DNA of 64,000 nucleotides from Alphaproteobacteria bacterium (GTDB taxonomy: Bacteria > Pseudomonadota > Alphaproteobacteria > Rhizobiales > Beijerinckiaceae). The stretch is from the NCBI GenBank assembly GCA_021325385.1, contig JAJPHH010000137.1, positions 1 through 64,000 on the forward strand, read 5' to 3'. A program made the translations under genes and the position numbers. Every line of letters starts with the position of its first letter. Position 1 is the first letter of the stretch. Below the pieces are notes generated by a model. It saw only the letters and a list, made by a program, of their open reading frames with translations, had not been told where the DNA came from and made no database searches. Shown in pieces: positions 10,285 through 20,158 of the stretch.

Positions 10285-11330
10285 ATCCAGTCCGCGTCCT
10301 CGTCGTCGACGATTCGCGCACCATGCGCGGCTTGATCGCCGCGGAGCTGGTGCGCGATCCGTCGATCGAAGTCGTCGGTCAAGCCGCCAACGCGCTGGAG
10401 GCGCGCGAGGCGATCAAGGCGCTCAATCCGGACGTCGTGACGCTCGACGTCGAAATGCCGGAAATGGACGGCCTCTCGTTTCTCGAAAAGATCATGCGGC
10501 TTAGGCCGACGCCGGTGATCATGGTGTCGACCCTGACCAGCCGCGGCGCCGAATGCACCGTCAGGGCTTTCGAACTGGGCGCGGTGGACTGCGTCGCCAA
10601 GCCGTCGCCGGGCGACGAGAATTCTCTCGCCGGCCTTGCCGCTAAGGTGAAAGCGGCGGCTTCCGCTCGATTGGCCGGCCTCTCGCATCGATATTCCGCT
10701 CCGCCGAGGAGCCTGGCGCAGAGCACGAGCGCCTCGTACGAACCGGACGGCCGCGTCGTGGCGATCGGGTCGTCAACCGGCGGGGTCGAAGCCTTGCTGA
10801 ACGTCCTGTCCCGGTTTCCGCCGAACTGTCCGCCGACGATCGTCACCCAGCATATTCCCGGCCTGTTCACCAAGAGTCTCGCCGAACGGCTGAACCGCGC
10901 TTGCGCCCCGGCGGTCGCCGAGGCCCAGGACGGCGCGCCGCTCAAAATCGGCCATGTCTACATCGCGCCGGGATCGGTGGCGCATCTCGAAATCGGCGGT
11001 TCGCCCGGCGACTGGCGCTGCCGGCTCAAGGAGACGGCGCCAGTCAACGGCCATCGGCCGTCGGTCGACGTCATGTTCTTTTCCGTCGCCAAGACGATCG
11101 GCAAAAGAGCGGTCGGCGCGATCTTGACCGGAATGGGCCAAGACGGCGCGCATGGCTTGCTGGCGATGCGCGAAGCCGGCGCCAGCACGTTCGGACAGGA
11201 CGAGGCGACCAGCGTCGTTTACGGCATGCCGAGAGCGGCTTTCGAACTCGGCGCGGTCGAGAAACAAGTTCCGTTGGCCAGAATGGGGGATCAACTCATC
11301 GCCATCACGCAACGTAGAGGGAAAACGTGA
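10281..11330 (+). CDS. cheB: Protein-glutamate methylesterase CheB
   Basis: Receiver [15 protein letters not shown] plus methylesterase [16 protein letters not shown]...[17 protein letters not shown]...[15 protein letters not shown]. Confidence 0.97.
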   Translation: MNPVRVLVVDDSRTMRGLIAAELVRDPSIEVVGQAANALEAREAIKALNPDVVTLDVEMPEMDGLSFLEKIMRLRPTPVIMVSTLTSRGAECTVRAFELGAVDCVAKPSPGDENSLAGLAAKVKAAASARLAGLSHRYSAPPRSLAQSTSASYEPDGRVVAIGSSTGGVEALLNVLSRFPPNCPPTIVTQHIPGLFTKSLAERLNRACAPAVAEAQDGAPLKIGHVYIAPGSVAHLEIGGSPGDWRCRLKETAPVNGHRPSVDVMFFSVAKTIGKRAVGAILTGMGQDGAHGLLAMREAGASTFGQDEATSVVYGMPRAAFELGAVEKQVPLARMGDQLIAITQRRGKT

Positions 11331-11331
11331 G

Positions 11332-11718
11332 ATGTCTATCGCCGCGCAACTCAAAGTTCTCGTCGTCGATGACACGACCACCAGCCGCATGCTCGTGATC
11401 GACGCGCTTCAGGAGATCGGCTTTCGCCAGATCACCTACGCCAGCGATGGCCAAAAGGCTCTGAAACACATGATGACGACGCCGGCGCATCTCGTTATTT
11501 CCGACTACGAGATGCCCGGCCTCGACGGCGTCGGCCTGCTTCAGGGCATTCGCGCCTATCAGCCGACGCGCCACGTGCCGTTCGTGATGGTCACCGGCCG
11601 CGGCGATAAGGCCCTGATCGAGAAGGCGCGGCAGTTCGGCTTGAACAACTTCGTCACCAAGCCGTTCACCGTCGCTTCATTGAAGGCCGCCTTGCAGGCG
11701 ATCATCAAGGGCCTGTGA
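11332..11718 (+). CDS. cheY2: Second CheY-type response regulator
   Basis: [20 protein letters not shown]...[17 protein letters not shown]...FVTKPF; between cheB and cheD. Confidence 0.93.
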   Translation: MSIAAQLKVLVVDDTTTSRMLVIDALQEIGFRQITYASDGQKALKHMMTTPAHLVISDYEMPGLDGVGLLQGIRAYQPTRHVPFVMVTGRGDKALIEKARQFGLNNFVTKPFTVASLKAALQAIIKGL

Positions 11719-12260
11719 TGCTGAGGCAAGCGGGACGGAAATATATCCGCGTCATTCAAGGCGAGTGCCACGTCTCCGACGATCCCGACGTCGTCCTGAC
11801 CACGATTCTCGGGTCCTGCGTCGCCGCATGCATTCGCGATCCGGAAATCGGCGTCGGCGGGATGAACCATTTCCTCCTGCCGGGCGACGCGAGCCGCATC
11901 TCGCCGACCAGCGAGGCCGAGCGCTATGGCGCGTATTTGATGGAAGTTCTGGTGAACGGACTTTTGCGCCGCGGCGCCAGCCGCCATCGCCTCGAGGCGA
12001 AATTGTTCGGCGGCGCGAGCGTGGTGAAGAGCCTGTCGCCGATCGGCCTCCTGAACGCGGAATTCGCCAAGCGCTTTCTCGCCACGGAAGGCATCCGGAT
12101 CGTCAGCGAAAGCCTCGGCGACGAACGCGGCCGGCGGGTCGAGTATCGGCCCGTGTCGGGCCATGCCCGCCAACTCTTTGTCGAGGCGCCGGCCGAAATC
12201 GTCGAGGCGCCGCCGCCTTCGCTCGCGGCGAGCGCCCCCGGCGCGATCGAACTCTTCTGA
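11715..12260 (+). CDS. cheD: Chemoreceptor glutamine deamidase CheD
   Basis: [31 protein letters not shown] and KLFGGASV. Confidence 0.95.
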   Translation: MMLRQAGRKYIRVIQGECHVSDDPDVVLTTILGSCVAACIRDPEIGVGGMNHFLLPGDASRISPTSEAERYGAYLMEVLVNGLLRRGASRHRLEAKLFGGASVVKSLSPIGLLNAEFAKRFLATEGIRIVSESLGDERGRRVEYRPVSGHARQLFVEAPAEIVEAPPPSLAASAPGAIELF

Positions 12261-12271
12261 CGCGAGGGATC

Positions 12272-12664
12272 ATGTCCGGCAACGCGGTCAGGCAAGTTTC
12301 GACGATCGCCCAGGCCGAACCTTTGGCCGATCTGCTGCGGCGGGTCGCAGAGGAGTTGAGGAGCGCCGCGCGCGCGGTCGACGACGCCTACGGCGCGGCG
12401 GACGACGCCGAGGCCGGCGCTCCCGGCCTGCGCCAACCGCCGCTGACGCAGGCGCTGCAGGAGCTGGATCATACGTACCAGAAGCTCTCCTGCCTCGCCG
12501 ACTTCCTGAACGGGCTCGCCCAATCCGCGCCGGCCCAATGGGCGCTCGACCCCGAGCCGGCCGCGGCCGCGGTGACGCTGTCGGCGCTCGCCGAGCGGCT
12601 GCGCACGCCCGAGGCTTCGCCGTCGCGTCCGGATTCCGGCGACGGCGAGTTCGAGCTGTTCTGA
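12272..12664 (+). CDS. Small chemotaxis-operon protein, CheT-like; possible CheZ-like phosphatase
   Basis: Last gene of the che operon (rhizobial cheT position); contains LDHTYQKL (DxxxQ) in a predicted helix and a flexible tail ending GDGEFELF. Confidence 0.65.
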   Translation: MSGNAVRQVSTIAQAEPLADLLRRVAEELRSAARAVDDAYGAADDAEAGAPGLRQPPLTQALQELDHTYQKLSCLADFLNGLAQSAPAQWALDPEPAAAAVTLSALAERLRTPEASPSRPDSGDGEFELF

Positions 12665-12853
12665 GCCCCGCGGCGTTGATTCTATCTCGGCCCTTAAGGG
12701 GCGCTCCTTCGCTAGGCGGCTAACGGGCACGATCCGTCGACGCGAATCCGGCCAGCGAAGGCGTTTGCGGGATTCATCCAAATCGATGGGTAGTCTAAGG
12801 CGTTCCTTCCCCGGCCTGATTTCACAGCGTCCTACGGCGACCCGGAGGATGCG

Positions 12854-13600
12854 TCACCAGCCCTGCGGCCAGGACGAGAAACCGTTCGTCCGGACCTCCG
12901 GCGCGGCGTCGTTCGGCGCGGCGACGGCGGCCTTGGTTTCAAGACAGTAGCCGAGGTAGCGTTTCGAATCGATCGGGTCGAAGCCGAGGCGGTGCTTGAG
13001 CTTCTTGCGCAGCTTCGAGATGTGGCTTTCGACGACGTTCTCGTCCACGTCCTCGTCGAAAAGGCCATAGATCGAATTGAAGATCTGCGACTTGGTGACC
13101 CGGCGGCCACGATTGCTGACGATATACTCGAGGATGCGGCGCTCGCGCCGCGGCAGCGGCAGCGGCTCGCCTTTCACTTCCGGGTCGCGGCCGTCGAAAT
13201 AGACGCGGAGATCGCCGATCGTGACATGATCCGCTTGCGCCTTGTTGCGACGATTGATGGCGCCGACCCGGGCGAGGATTTCGCGCACATGGACGGGTTT
13301 GCGCAGCACGTCGTCCACGCCGGCGGCGAACAGATCCAGAGTCTGGTCGAGCGATGGGCGCTCGTTGAGGCAGATGACCGGCGCGCGCGAGCGCTCGCGG
13401 ATGAGGCGGGGATAGGATTCGCGCTGCTCGCAATCGCCGATCAGGAAAGCCTCGATCGCGTTGACGTCGGCCTCGCTGACCTTGCCGATCCAGTCTCGGA
13501 ATTCGGTCGGGTCGATTCCAGCGGACGATACGCCTTCACGATCAAAGCTCGAAGCGTAGCCCCCGGTCACGACGCTTCGTTCGTCCACGATAATATACAT
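12854..13600 (-). CDS. ftcR: Flagellar transcriptional regulator FtcR/Rem, OmpR-type
   Basis: [23 protein letters not shown]...[59 protein letters not shown]. Confidence 0.85.
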   Translation of the reverse strand: MYIIVDERSVVTGGYASSFDREGVSSAGIDPTEFRDWIGKVSEADVNAIEAFLIGDCEQRESYPRLIRERSRAPVICLNERPSLDQTLDLFAAGVDDVLRKPVHVREILARVGAINRRNKAQADHVTIGDLRVYFDGRDPEVKGEPLPLPRRERRILEYIVSNRGRRVTKSQIFNSIYGLFDEDVDENVVESHISKLRKKLKHRLGFDPIDSKRYLGYCLETKAAVAAPNDAAPEVRTNGFSSWPQGW

Positions 13601-13858
13601 CGGCGCTCCTCGTTCGCGACAAGATGAAAGAAAGGACGCAAGAGCACGCAATCGACGCATCACCGCGGCGAGCGGGCAAGCAAGCGGAAACGATCGAGGG
13701 CCCGGGCGCCGGCAAAGCGCCGCCGCCTCGAACGCGAGCACGTTCGACGAGCGCCTCTCGAGAGCTTGGTAGAACCCCAGCCGCGCGCAGCCGGAGCTTT
13801 AAGGAGCCATTAGGCCCGAAGCATCTCGACTGCCATCAAATTGATAAATGCGATATGG

Positions 13859-13873
13859 TTAATGACGCGTTAA
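13859..13873 (-). promoter_or_regulatory. Candidate CtrA box TTAA-N7-TTAA upstream of ftcR
   Basis: Minus strand TTAACGCGTCATTAACCATATC; shares ATTAACCATATC with the box at 1795. Confidence 0.6.
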
Positions 13874-14032
13874 AGCTTGTGGTTAGAAGCGGGTGGCGGG
13901 ATGGCTTTCCGTTGGCGCGCCGTCAGTCATGCCGCGGCGGGCGCGCAATCATCCGTCGAGGCGATCTCGCTTTTCCGCGGGACGGGCGACCTTCGTAAAT
14001 GCGAGATCGGTCGGCGGAGTTTGGCGTTGAGC

Positions 14033-14413
14033 TCACTCGTCCTTCAAATAGGCCTCGGCGCTGACCTGGAGGCGTAGGCCCGGCGGGCCGATCAACTCTC
14101 GCGCCACGATCGTCGCTCGCGCCGGGTAGGGTTCGCGTACGAAGAATTCGCGATAGACGGCGTTAAGCCCGGCCAGATCCTTGGCGTCGGCCAGATAGAC
14201 GGTTAGATGAACGACGTGGTCGAGATCGCCGCCGGCCTCGCGCAGCAGCGCGCGCAGGTTTTGCATCGTCCGCCGCGCCTGAACGTCGATCGGGCCGTCT
14301 ACGAAGGCGCCGGATTCGAGATCGACGGGAATGACGGTCGCATGCGCCCTGTCGCCGGCCAGCACGCCGAAGCTGATCTGATGATTCGTCCGCGGCCCCA
14401 AAGCTTTCGCCAT
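14033..14413 (-). CDS. RidA/YjgF family protein
   Basis: ALLREAGGDLDHVVHLTVYLADAKDLAGLNAVYREFF...PARATIVARELIGPPGLRLQVSAEAYL. Confidence 0.85.
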   Translation of the reverse strand: MAKALGPRTNHQISFGVLAGDRAHATVIPVDLESGAFVDGPIDVQARRTMQNLRALLREAGGDLDHVVHLTVYLADAKDLAGLNAVYREFFVREPYPARATIVARELIGPPGLRLQVSAEAYLKDE

Positions 14414-14821
14414 TCGCCTTTCCCATGAGAAGGGTCGTCGAGGAGGCCGCGCCCCCGAGCCCGGCCGTGATTCGTCAGATGAATCGTATTCTAATCCGAG
14501 CGGAGCGCCACCCGGAACGATGCGGCGGAAAGCCGCCGCCTGCCGCGCTCGCCGGATCGGCGAAACGGGCAACAATGAATTTGTTTACTCGTTTTGCTTA
14601 AAATTGGGGCCGTTGAAAAGCGCTGTCGGGATTTGCAACCCGGCCGAGCGCGCTAGCTCTGTTTCAAAGGTCGCCGGCGTCCAACGCCTCGCGACGGGGG
14701 CGATGCGGCGATGGGTCCTAGTCCAGAGAGGGGGTCGCAAGCGTGGTCGGACGGCTCGCCCGCCGCCGACGAGATCAGCCGCGATTCGCGCCTCCTTCCG
14801 CCCCGCAGCAATCGATCCGCC

Positions 14822-15835
14822 ATGAGCGTCGGAACTTCGCTCAAACGGGCTCTCCAGATCGCCGTGATCCTGGCCATCGCGATTGTCGGCGCGCTCTGCG
14901 CGACCCGGACGAGCGCGACGCCCGATCTCGAATTGTACGTGCTGGCGCTGATCGCCTTGGGCATTCTCGGCATCGGTCTCGGCGAGTTCAAGGAAGCCGT
15001 CGCCGCGCCGATAGAGCCTCCCGTCGAACGCCGCGGGCCGCTCAAGAAAGGCGATCCGACGGCGCAGCAATTCGATAGCGCTCTGGCGGTGATCGTCAAA
15101 TTGATCCAGGCTCATCTGGAGGACAATTCGCGCTATTCGGATTCATTGGAGCGCGCCAATCGCGACTTGCCGACGCTGGACAAGCCGGAGCAGGTCCGCG
15201 AGGTGGTTTCCTCGCTCATCGACGAGAACGAGCGAATTCAGAACAAGATGAACGAGCTGTCGAGGAGCCTCGAATCGTCTCGAGAGCAAGTGGCGAAGCT
15301 CCGCTCCCGGCTCGCCGAGGCCAACGAATTGGGGCTGCGCGATCCGCTCACCTCGCTCGGCAATCGGCGCTTTTTCGACGCCAATCTCATCAAGGAGATC
15401 AACAAAGCTCAAGCCGATGACGGCGACATGTGCCTCGTCCTCGCCGATCTCGATCATTTCAAGACAATCAACGACCGCTTCGGTCATCCGGTCGGCGACA
15501 TGGTGCTGAGGCTGTTCGGCGAACTCCTGTCGAGCAACATCAGGGGGCGCGACACCGCCGCCCGCTATGGCGGCGAGGAATTTGCGATCATTTTTCCCAA
15601 CGCCACGCTCGGCGACGTCGCCGATATGACGGACAATATCCGCGCCCAACTCGAGCACAAGCGGTGGATGTTGAGCGGCACTGGCCAACGAATCGGCACG
15701 ATCACGGCCTCGTTCGGCGTCGCCCAGCTCAGGCCCGGGGAAGGACCCGAGGCTCTGATCAAACGCGTCGACGCGAAGCTCTACGAGGCGAAGATCAGCG
15801 GCCGCAATCGCGTCGCAGTCGACGCCGCGGCATGA
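14822..15835 (+). CDS. Membrane-anchored diguanylate cyclase (GGDEF)
   Basis: Two N-terminal hydrophobic segments; RYGGEEFAIIFP active site; RGRD five residues upstream matches the RxxD I-site. Confidence 0.92.
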   Translation: MSVGTSLKRALQIAVILAIAIVGALCATRTSATPDLELYVLALIALGILGIGLGEFKEAVAAPIEPPVERRGPLKKGDPTAQQFDSALAVIVKLIQAHLEDNSRYSDSLERANRDLPTLDKPEQVREVVSSLIDENERIQNKMNELSRSLESSREQVAKLRSRLAEANELGLRDPLTSLGNRRFFDANLIKEINKAQADDGDMCLVLADLDHFKTINDRFGHPVGDMVLRLFGELLSSNIRGRDTAARYGGEEFAIIFPNATLGDVADMTDNIRAQLEHKRWMLSGTGQRIGTITASFGVAQLRPGEGPEALIKRVDAKLYEAKISGRNRVAVDAAA

Positions 15836-15878
15836 ACGACGCCGCGCAGGTTGCGTCTCGAAGTGTTCACGGCGCGCC

Positions 15879-16310
15879 ATGAAGAACGCGTTTCAGCATG
15901 CGCCGGGCGCGCTCTTTGATCAGGTCCTCGCCGATCTCGAACGGTCGCGGCCGCGCGCCGAAGGCGCTCGGCGCGCCCTCGACATTGCGGCGAGCGCCGC
16001 CTTTCCCATTCTCGAGAACGAAGCGGGCGCGGCGCAGGCTTCGCCGGACGTCTTCGACGAGGCCGACGAGCCGCCGCAGGAGATCGAACCTTGTTCGGGC
16101 GAGGATCCCGAGGCGATCGCGCGCGAGCTCGGTCTCGATCGCGCTGCGAGCGAAGCCGAGCTCAATCGAGCGAAGCGTCGGTTCATGTGGCGCAATCACC
16201 CGGACCGCTGCCCTGAATCGCTGCGCGCGATCGCCGATCGGCGCGTCGCTATCGCCAATATGCTGATCGACCGCGCGCGGGCCGAGCTGGCGGCGCCGAA
16301 GCGGAGATAG
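15879..16310 (+). CDS. J-domain-like protein
   Basis: C-terminal AIARELGLDRAASEAELNRAKRRFMWRNHPDRCPESLRAIADRRVAIANMLIDRARAEL with intact HPD. Confidence 0.7.
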   Translation: MKNAFQHAPGALFDQVLADLERSRPRAEGARRALDIAASAAFPILENEAGAAQASPDVFDEADEPPQEIEPCSGEDPEAIARELGLDRAASEAELNRAKRRFMWRNHPDRCPESLRAIADRRVAIANMLIDRARAELAAPKRR

Positions 16311-16339
16311 CTCGCGCCTTCTCCATTTTTCCGGTCGGG

Positions 16340-16966
16340 TTACTGCGGCCGGCCGAAAATCATCCGCCTCGCGAAACGCTTGTCAGGATCCTGTTCGGCC
16401 GGCGAGAACGAGACGGCGTCGCTCAATTCGAGGATCGAGCCGCTGTCGGCCACCAGCGCCCATCGGCCATTGCGCTGCTCGATTGCGGCGACCCAGCCGA
16501 AGCCGGACAGGATCTCTCCAGGCTTGACTTGCCGGAAACCGAGTTCGCTCTCGACCCAGGCGGCGGCGCGGCTCGCCGAAACCAGCCGATAACGCGGCGG
16601 CGGCAGGCCCGCGCCGTCGGGCGGGTCCGCGCGCGTCGCGCTGGCGATCGAGCCGGTCGGCGTCGGGTCGACGCCGTTCTGATCGCTCGGCGCGTCGAGC
16701 CGGGCGAGGGCGGCTGGCGGCGCGGGATGGGCCGCGACTCTGAGGCCGTGGCTCGGCTTGGTGAAAATCGCCAGATACTCCAAACCCAGAAAATAGGGCT
16801 GTCGATCGCGGTCGCTGATCATGTAGCCGGCGAAAGCCATCGACCATAAGGCGAGCGCCACGCCGCAGCCGGCGAGCGCGCGATCGCTCGTCAGATTAAA
16901 TTTCGGCTTACGCCAGGAAGCGGAGGGCGGCGCGCCGCCGTCGGCCATGATGATCAACTCCTGCAT
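16340..16966 (-). CDS. Single-TM hypothetical protein next to fliI
   Basis: ALAGCGVALALWSMAFAGYMISD TM segment; VKPGEILSGFGWVAAIEQRNGRWALVADSGSILEL C-terminal domain; start codon uncertain. Confidence 0.6.
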   Translation of the reverse strand: MQELIIMADGGAPPSASWRKPKFNLTSDRALAGCGVALALWSMAFAGYMISDRDRQPYFLGLEYLAIFTKPSHGLRVAAHPAPPAALARLDAPSDQNGVDPTPTGSIASATRADPPDGAGLPPPRYRLVSASRAAAWVESELGFRQVKPGEILSGFGWVAAIEQRNGRWALVADSGSILELSDAVSFSPAEQDPDKRFARRMIFGRPQ

Positions 16967-16978
16967 TTCATGGGTGCG

Positions 16979-18355
16979 TCACTTCGTCGGCTTGTCCGGC
17001 TTGATTTCCGCAGTGAGCGCTGCGGCCAGCTCCTGGAAAGCGTCTTCGGACAGGGGCGCCGAGATGGCCTGGGTCATGGCCTCGTAGATTTTCGGCACGA
17101 TGTTGACCGCCTGATCCAAGGTTGGGTCGGCGCCCGGCGTGTAGCCGCCCATCAGCCGCAAGTCGCGCGTATCCTCGTAGCGGGCGATGAGCGTGCGCAA
17201 TCTCGCCACCAAGGCGCGTTGATCGGCCGTCCAGCCGTAATGCGCCAAGCGCGAGATCGACGAGAGGATGTTGACGGCGGGATAGCGACCCTGATCGGCT
17301 ATGGCGCGGTCGAGCACAATATGGCCGTCGAGCGTGCCGCGGATCGAGTCGGCGACCGGATCGTTATGGTCGTCGCCGTCGACGAGAACCGAGAAGAATC
17401 CGGTGATCGAGCCGCCGCCCTCTTCGCCCGGCCCGGCTCGTTCGAGCAAGCGCGGCAGGTCGGAGAATACGCTCGGCGCGTAGCCGCGGGCGACCGCCGG
17501 CTCGCCGGCGGCGAGCGCGACGTCGCGCGCCGCGTGCGCGAAGCGGGTCACCGAATCGATGATGAGCAGCACGGCGTCGCCGCGGTCCCGGAAATATTCG
17601 GCGATCGTCATCGCCGTCTTTGGCGCGAGGCGGCGCATCATCGGGCTTTCATCGCCGGTCGAGACGACGGCGACGGCCTCGCTGCGATAGGCGGCGAGCG
17701 CGTCGTCGAGGAACTCGCGCACTTCCCGGCCGCGCTCGCCGACCAGCGCGATCACCACCGTGTCGAAATCGGGCGCGCGCGCCAGCATCGCCAGCAGCGA
17801 GGACTTGCCGACGCCCGAGCCCGCGAAGACGCCGATGCGCTGGCCGGCGCAAAGCGGCGAGAACAGGTCGATCACCCTGATGCCAGTTTTGATCGGACGC
17901 TTGACTCGGGCTCGGCGCAACGCCGCCGGCGGCTCGGCGTCGAGCGGCATGACGCGCTCGCCCAATTCGAGCGGCCCGCCGCCGTCGATCGGCCGGCCCA
18001 AGGCGTCGACCGCCCGGCCCTTCCATTTCGGGTGCGGCGACAGCGAAAGATTCTCGGCGCGATAGGCGCGCGTGCCGATGCCGGCGTCGCAACGCGATTC
18101 GAACGGCTTCAGCGTGACATGGCCGTTCTCGATGCGGACCACTTCGCCGTACTGCACGCGATCGCCAATGTCGAGGCTGACGCATTCGCCGAGTTTGAGG
18201 AAGCGAGACAGGCCGGCGACGCGGTAATGCGACATCGCCACTTCGGTGACGACGCCGCTGATTCGCACAGGCTCCAGGTTCTTCCGTCCCCACGCCATCG
18301 CGCTCTCGAGCCGATCGAGCGCGTTCAGCGGACGCTGCTGGTTCTGCGTCTTCAA
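16979..18355 (-). CDS. fliI: Flagellum-specific ATP synthase FliI
   Basis: Walker A GVFAGSGVGKSSL; VVIALVGERGREVREF; LLIIDSVTRFAHAARDVALAAGEP. Confidence 0.97.
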   Translation of the reverse strand: MKTQNQQRPLNALDRLESAMAWGRKNLEPVRISGVVTEVAMSHYRVAGLSRFLKLGECVSLDIGDRVQYGEVVRIENGHVTLKPFESRCDAGIGTRAYRAENLSLSPHPKWKGRAVDALGRPIDGGGPLELGERVMPLDAEPPAALRRARVKRPIKTGIRVIDLFSPLCAGQRIGVFAGSGVGKSSLLAMLARAPDFDTVVIALVGERGREVREFLDDALAAYRSEAVAVVSTGDESPMMRRLAPKTAMTIAEYFRDRGDAVLLIIDSVTRFAHAARDVALAAGEPAVARGYAPSVFSDLPRLLERAGPGEEGGGSITGFFSVLVDGDDHNDPVADSIRGTLDGHIVLDRAIADQGRYPAVNILSSISRLAHYGWTADQRALVARLRTLIARYEDTRDLRLMGGYTPGADPTLDQAVNIVPKIYEAMTQAISAPLSEDAFQELAAALTAEIKPDKPTK

Positions 18356-18374
18356 AAGAGGCCTCCTGCCGCGC

Positions 18375-19100
18375 TCACGCCGCGCCGCCCAATGTCTTGA
18401 TCGCGTCTTGCAGCGAGGATTCGGATTGGCTCATCGCCGAGCTGACGCTGTCGAACGTCCGCGTCACCTCGATGAGCTTGCTCATCTCCCGGATTGGATT
18501 GACGTTCGATCCCTCCACCGAACCTTGAATGACGCCGTTCTGGGTGAAGTCGAGAATCGGCGTCGCCGGCTTGTCGGGGATCACGCCGGAATTGACCGTG
18601 CGGGTCAGGTTGGCGTCGTCCGGGATCGAAAAGAGGCCGATCGCCGCGATCTGCTTGCCGTCCTGGGTGATCATACCGTCGGCGGCGACGGTCGGGTCGC
18701 CGGCGCTGGCGTCAATCTGGATGGGCGAGCCGCCGGCGTCGAGCACTTGATAGCCGTTGACGGTCTGCAGCGCGCCGCTTTCGGTGAGCTGCATGCGGCC
18801 GTCGCGCGTATAGGCGATCCCGTTCGGCGTCTGGATGGCGAACCAGCCGTCGCCTTGCACGGCGAGATCGAGCGGATTGCCGGTCCTGGTCAGCGGACCG
18901 GCGACCCGCGAGATGAAGCTCTGCCCGCTCGAAGCGAAAGCGACCTGCTGATCGCCGGCCTTGGCGAGCTCCGCCGCGAACGACACCCCGTCGGCGCGAT
19001 AGCCGACCGTGTTCATGTTTGCGACATTGCTGGCGATCGTCTCCAGCCGACGCTCCAGCGCCACCTGGCCGGAAAGAGATACATAAAGCCCAGATTGCAT
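18375..19100 (-). CDS. flgF: Flagellar basal-body rod protein FlgF
   Basis: MQSGLYVSLSGQVALERRLETIASNVANMNTVGYRADGVSF; VEGSNVNPIREMSKLIEVTRTFDSVSSAM. Confidence 0.95.
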   Translation of the reverse strand: MQSGLYVSLSGQVALERRLETIASNVANMNTVGYRADGVSFAAELAKAGDQQVAFASSGQSFISRVAGPLTRTGNPLDLAVQGDGWFAIQTPNGIAYTRDGRMQLTESGALQTVNGYQVLDAGGSPIQIDASAGDPTVAADGMITQDGKQIAAIGLFSIPDDANLTRTVNSGVIPDKPATPILDFTQNGVIQGSVEGSNVNPIREMSKLIEVTRTFDSVSSAMSQSESSLQDAIKTLGGAA

Positions 19101-19180
19101 GGACGTCCCATCGCCGGCCGAAGGCGCGGCCGGGCGCCGCTGTCGCGCCGTTGCTTTGAGAAACACCATTCCATCGCCGA

Positions 19181-19195
19181 CTTGCGCGAAACTGG
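19181..19195 (-). promoter_or_regulatory. Recurrent flagellar upstream motif (flgF side)
   Basis: Minus strand CCAGTTTCGCGCAAG. Confidence 0.5.
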
Positions 19196-19206
19196 CGCGC
19201 CGCCAG

Positions 19207-19221
19207 AAAGCCTCGCGCAAG
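19207..19221 (+). promoter_or_regulatory. Recurrent flagellar upstream motif (motA side)
   Basis: AAAGCCTCGCGCAAG, 46 bp before the motA TTG start. Confidence 0.5.
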
Positions 19222-19267
19222 CTCAGCGGCGCAGGTTCGCTTGCGACTTGCGCAGCGGGAGAGCGAC

Positions 19268-20155
19268 TTGAACTTCGTCATCGGCCTGATCATCGCCATC
19301 GGCTGCATTCTGGGCGGCTACGCGGCGCTTGGCGGCCACCTGCAAGTCCTCATGCAGCCGTTCGAATTCGTGATCATTGCGGGTTCGGCGCTTGGGATTT
19401 TCGTGGTCGCCAACCCACTGCCGACGATCAAGGATTGCGGCAAGGCGATCGTCGAGGCGATCTTCGACAAGGCGCCGAAATCGCGCGACTTTCTCGACGT
19501 GCTCAGCGTGCTGCACGCGCTGATGCGCGAATTGCGCGGCAAAGCCCGCAACGAGGTCGAAGGCCATTTCGACAATCCGAAAGAATCGGAGATTTTCAAG
19601 GCGTACCCCAATCTCTTGGCCAATCACGACGTGACGACTTTCATCTGCGACTATTGCCGCCTGATCATCATCGGCAATGCGCGCACGCATGAAATCGAGG
19701 CGCTGATGGACGAGGAGATCCAGACCTTGACCTACGATCACCTCAAGCCTGTCCACGCCCTGACGCAGATCAGCGACGCTCTGCCCGCGCTCGGCATCAT
19801 CGCCGCCGTGCTCGGCGTCATTCACGCGATGGGCGCTCTCGACCAATCGCCGGAATTGCTCGGCGGCCTGATCGGCGCCGCGCTGGTCGGCACGTTCGGC
19901 GGCATATTCTTCTCGTACGCCCTCGTTTCGCCGCTCGCCCAGAAGATCAAGATCATACGCCGCAAACAAATGCGGACGTTCACCCTGGTCAAGCAGACGC
20001 TGCTCGCCTTCATGAACGGCGCCATGCCGCAAGTCGCGGTCGAGTTCGGCCGCAAGACCATTCCTTCGCGCGAGCGTCCGACGATCGATACGGTGGAGAA
20101 CGAGACGATCTCCGCCGGGGCCCCCGCCGACGCCGCAATCAGAGAGGCGGCGTAA
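19268..20155 (+). CDS. motA: Flagellar motor stator protein MotA
   Basis: [45 protein letters not shown]; probable TTG start at 19268 within ORF 19241..20155. Confidence 0.95.
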   Translation: MNFVIGLIIAIGCILGGYAALGGHLQVLMQPFEFVIIAGSALGIFVVANPLPTIKDCGKAIVEAIFDKAPKSRDFLDVLSVLHALMRELRGKARNEVEGHFDNPKESEIFKAYPNLLANHDVTTFICDYCRLIIIGNARTHEIEALMDEEIQTLTYDHLKPVHALTQISDALPALGIIAAVLGVIHAMGALDQSPELLGGLIGAALVGTFGGIFFSYALVSPLAQKIKIIRRKQMRTFTLVKQTLLAFMNGAMPQVAVEFGRKTIPSRERPTIDTVENETISAGAPADAAIREAA

Positions 20156-20158
20156 GCG

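Noticed and set aside
16970-18400. Long plus-strand ORF (476 aa) opposite fliI
   Set aside because: Arg/Asp/His-rich shadow ORF antisense to a clearly conserved gene; typical artefact of high GC.
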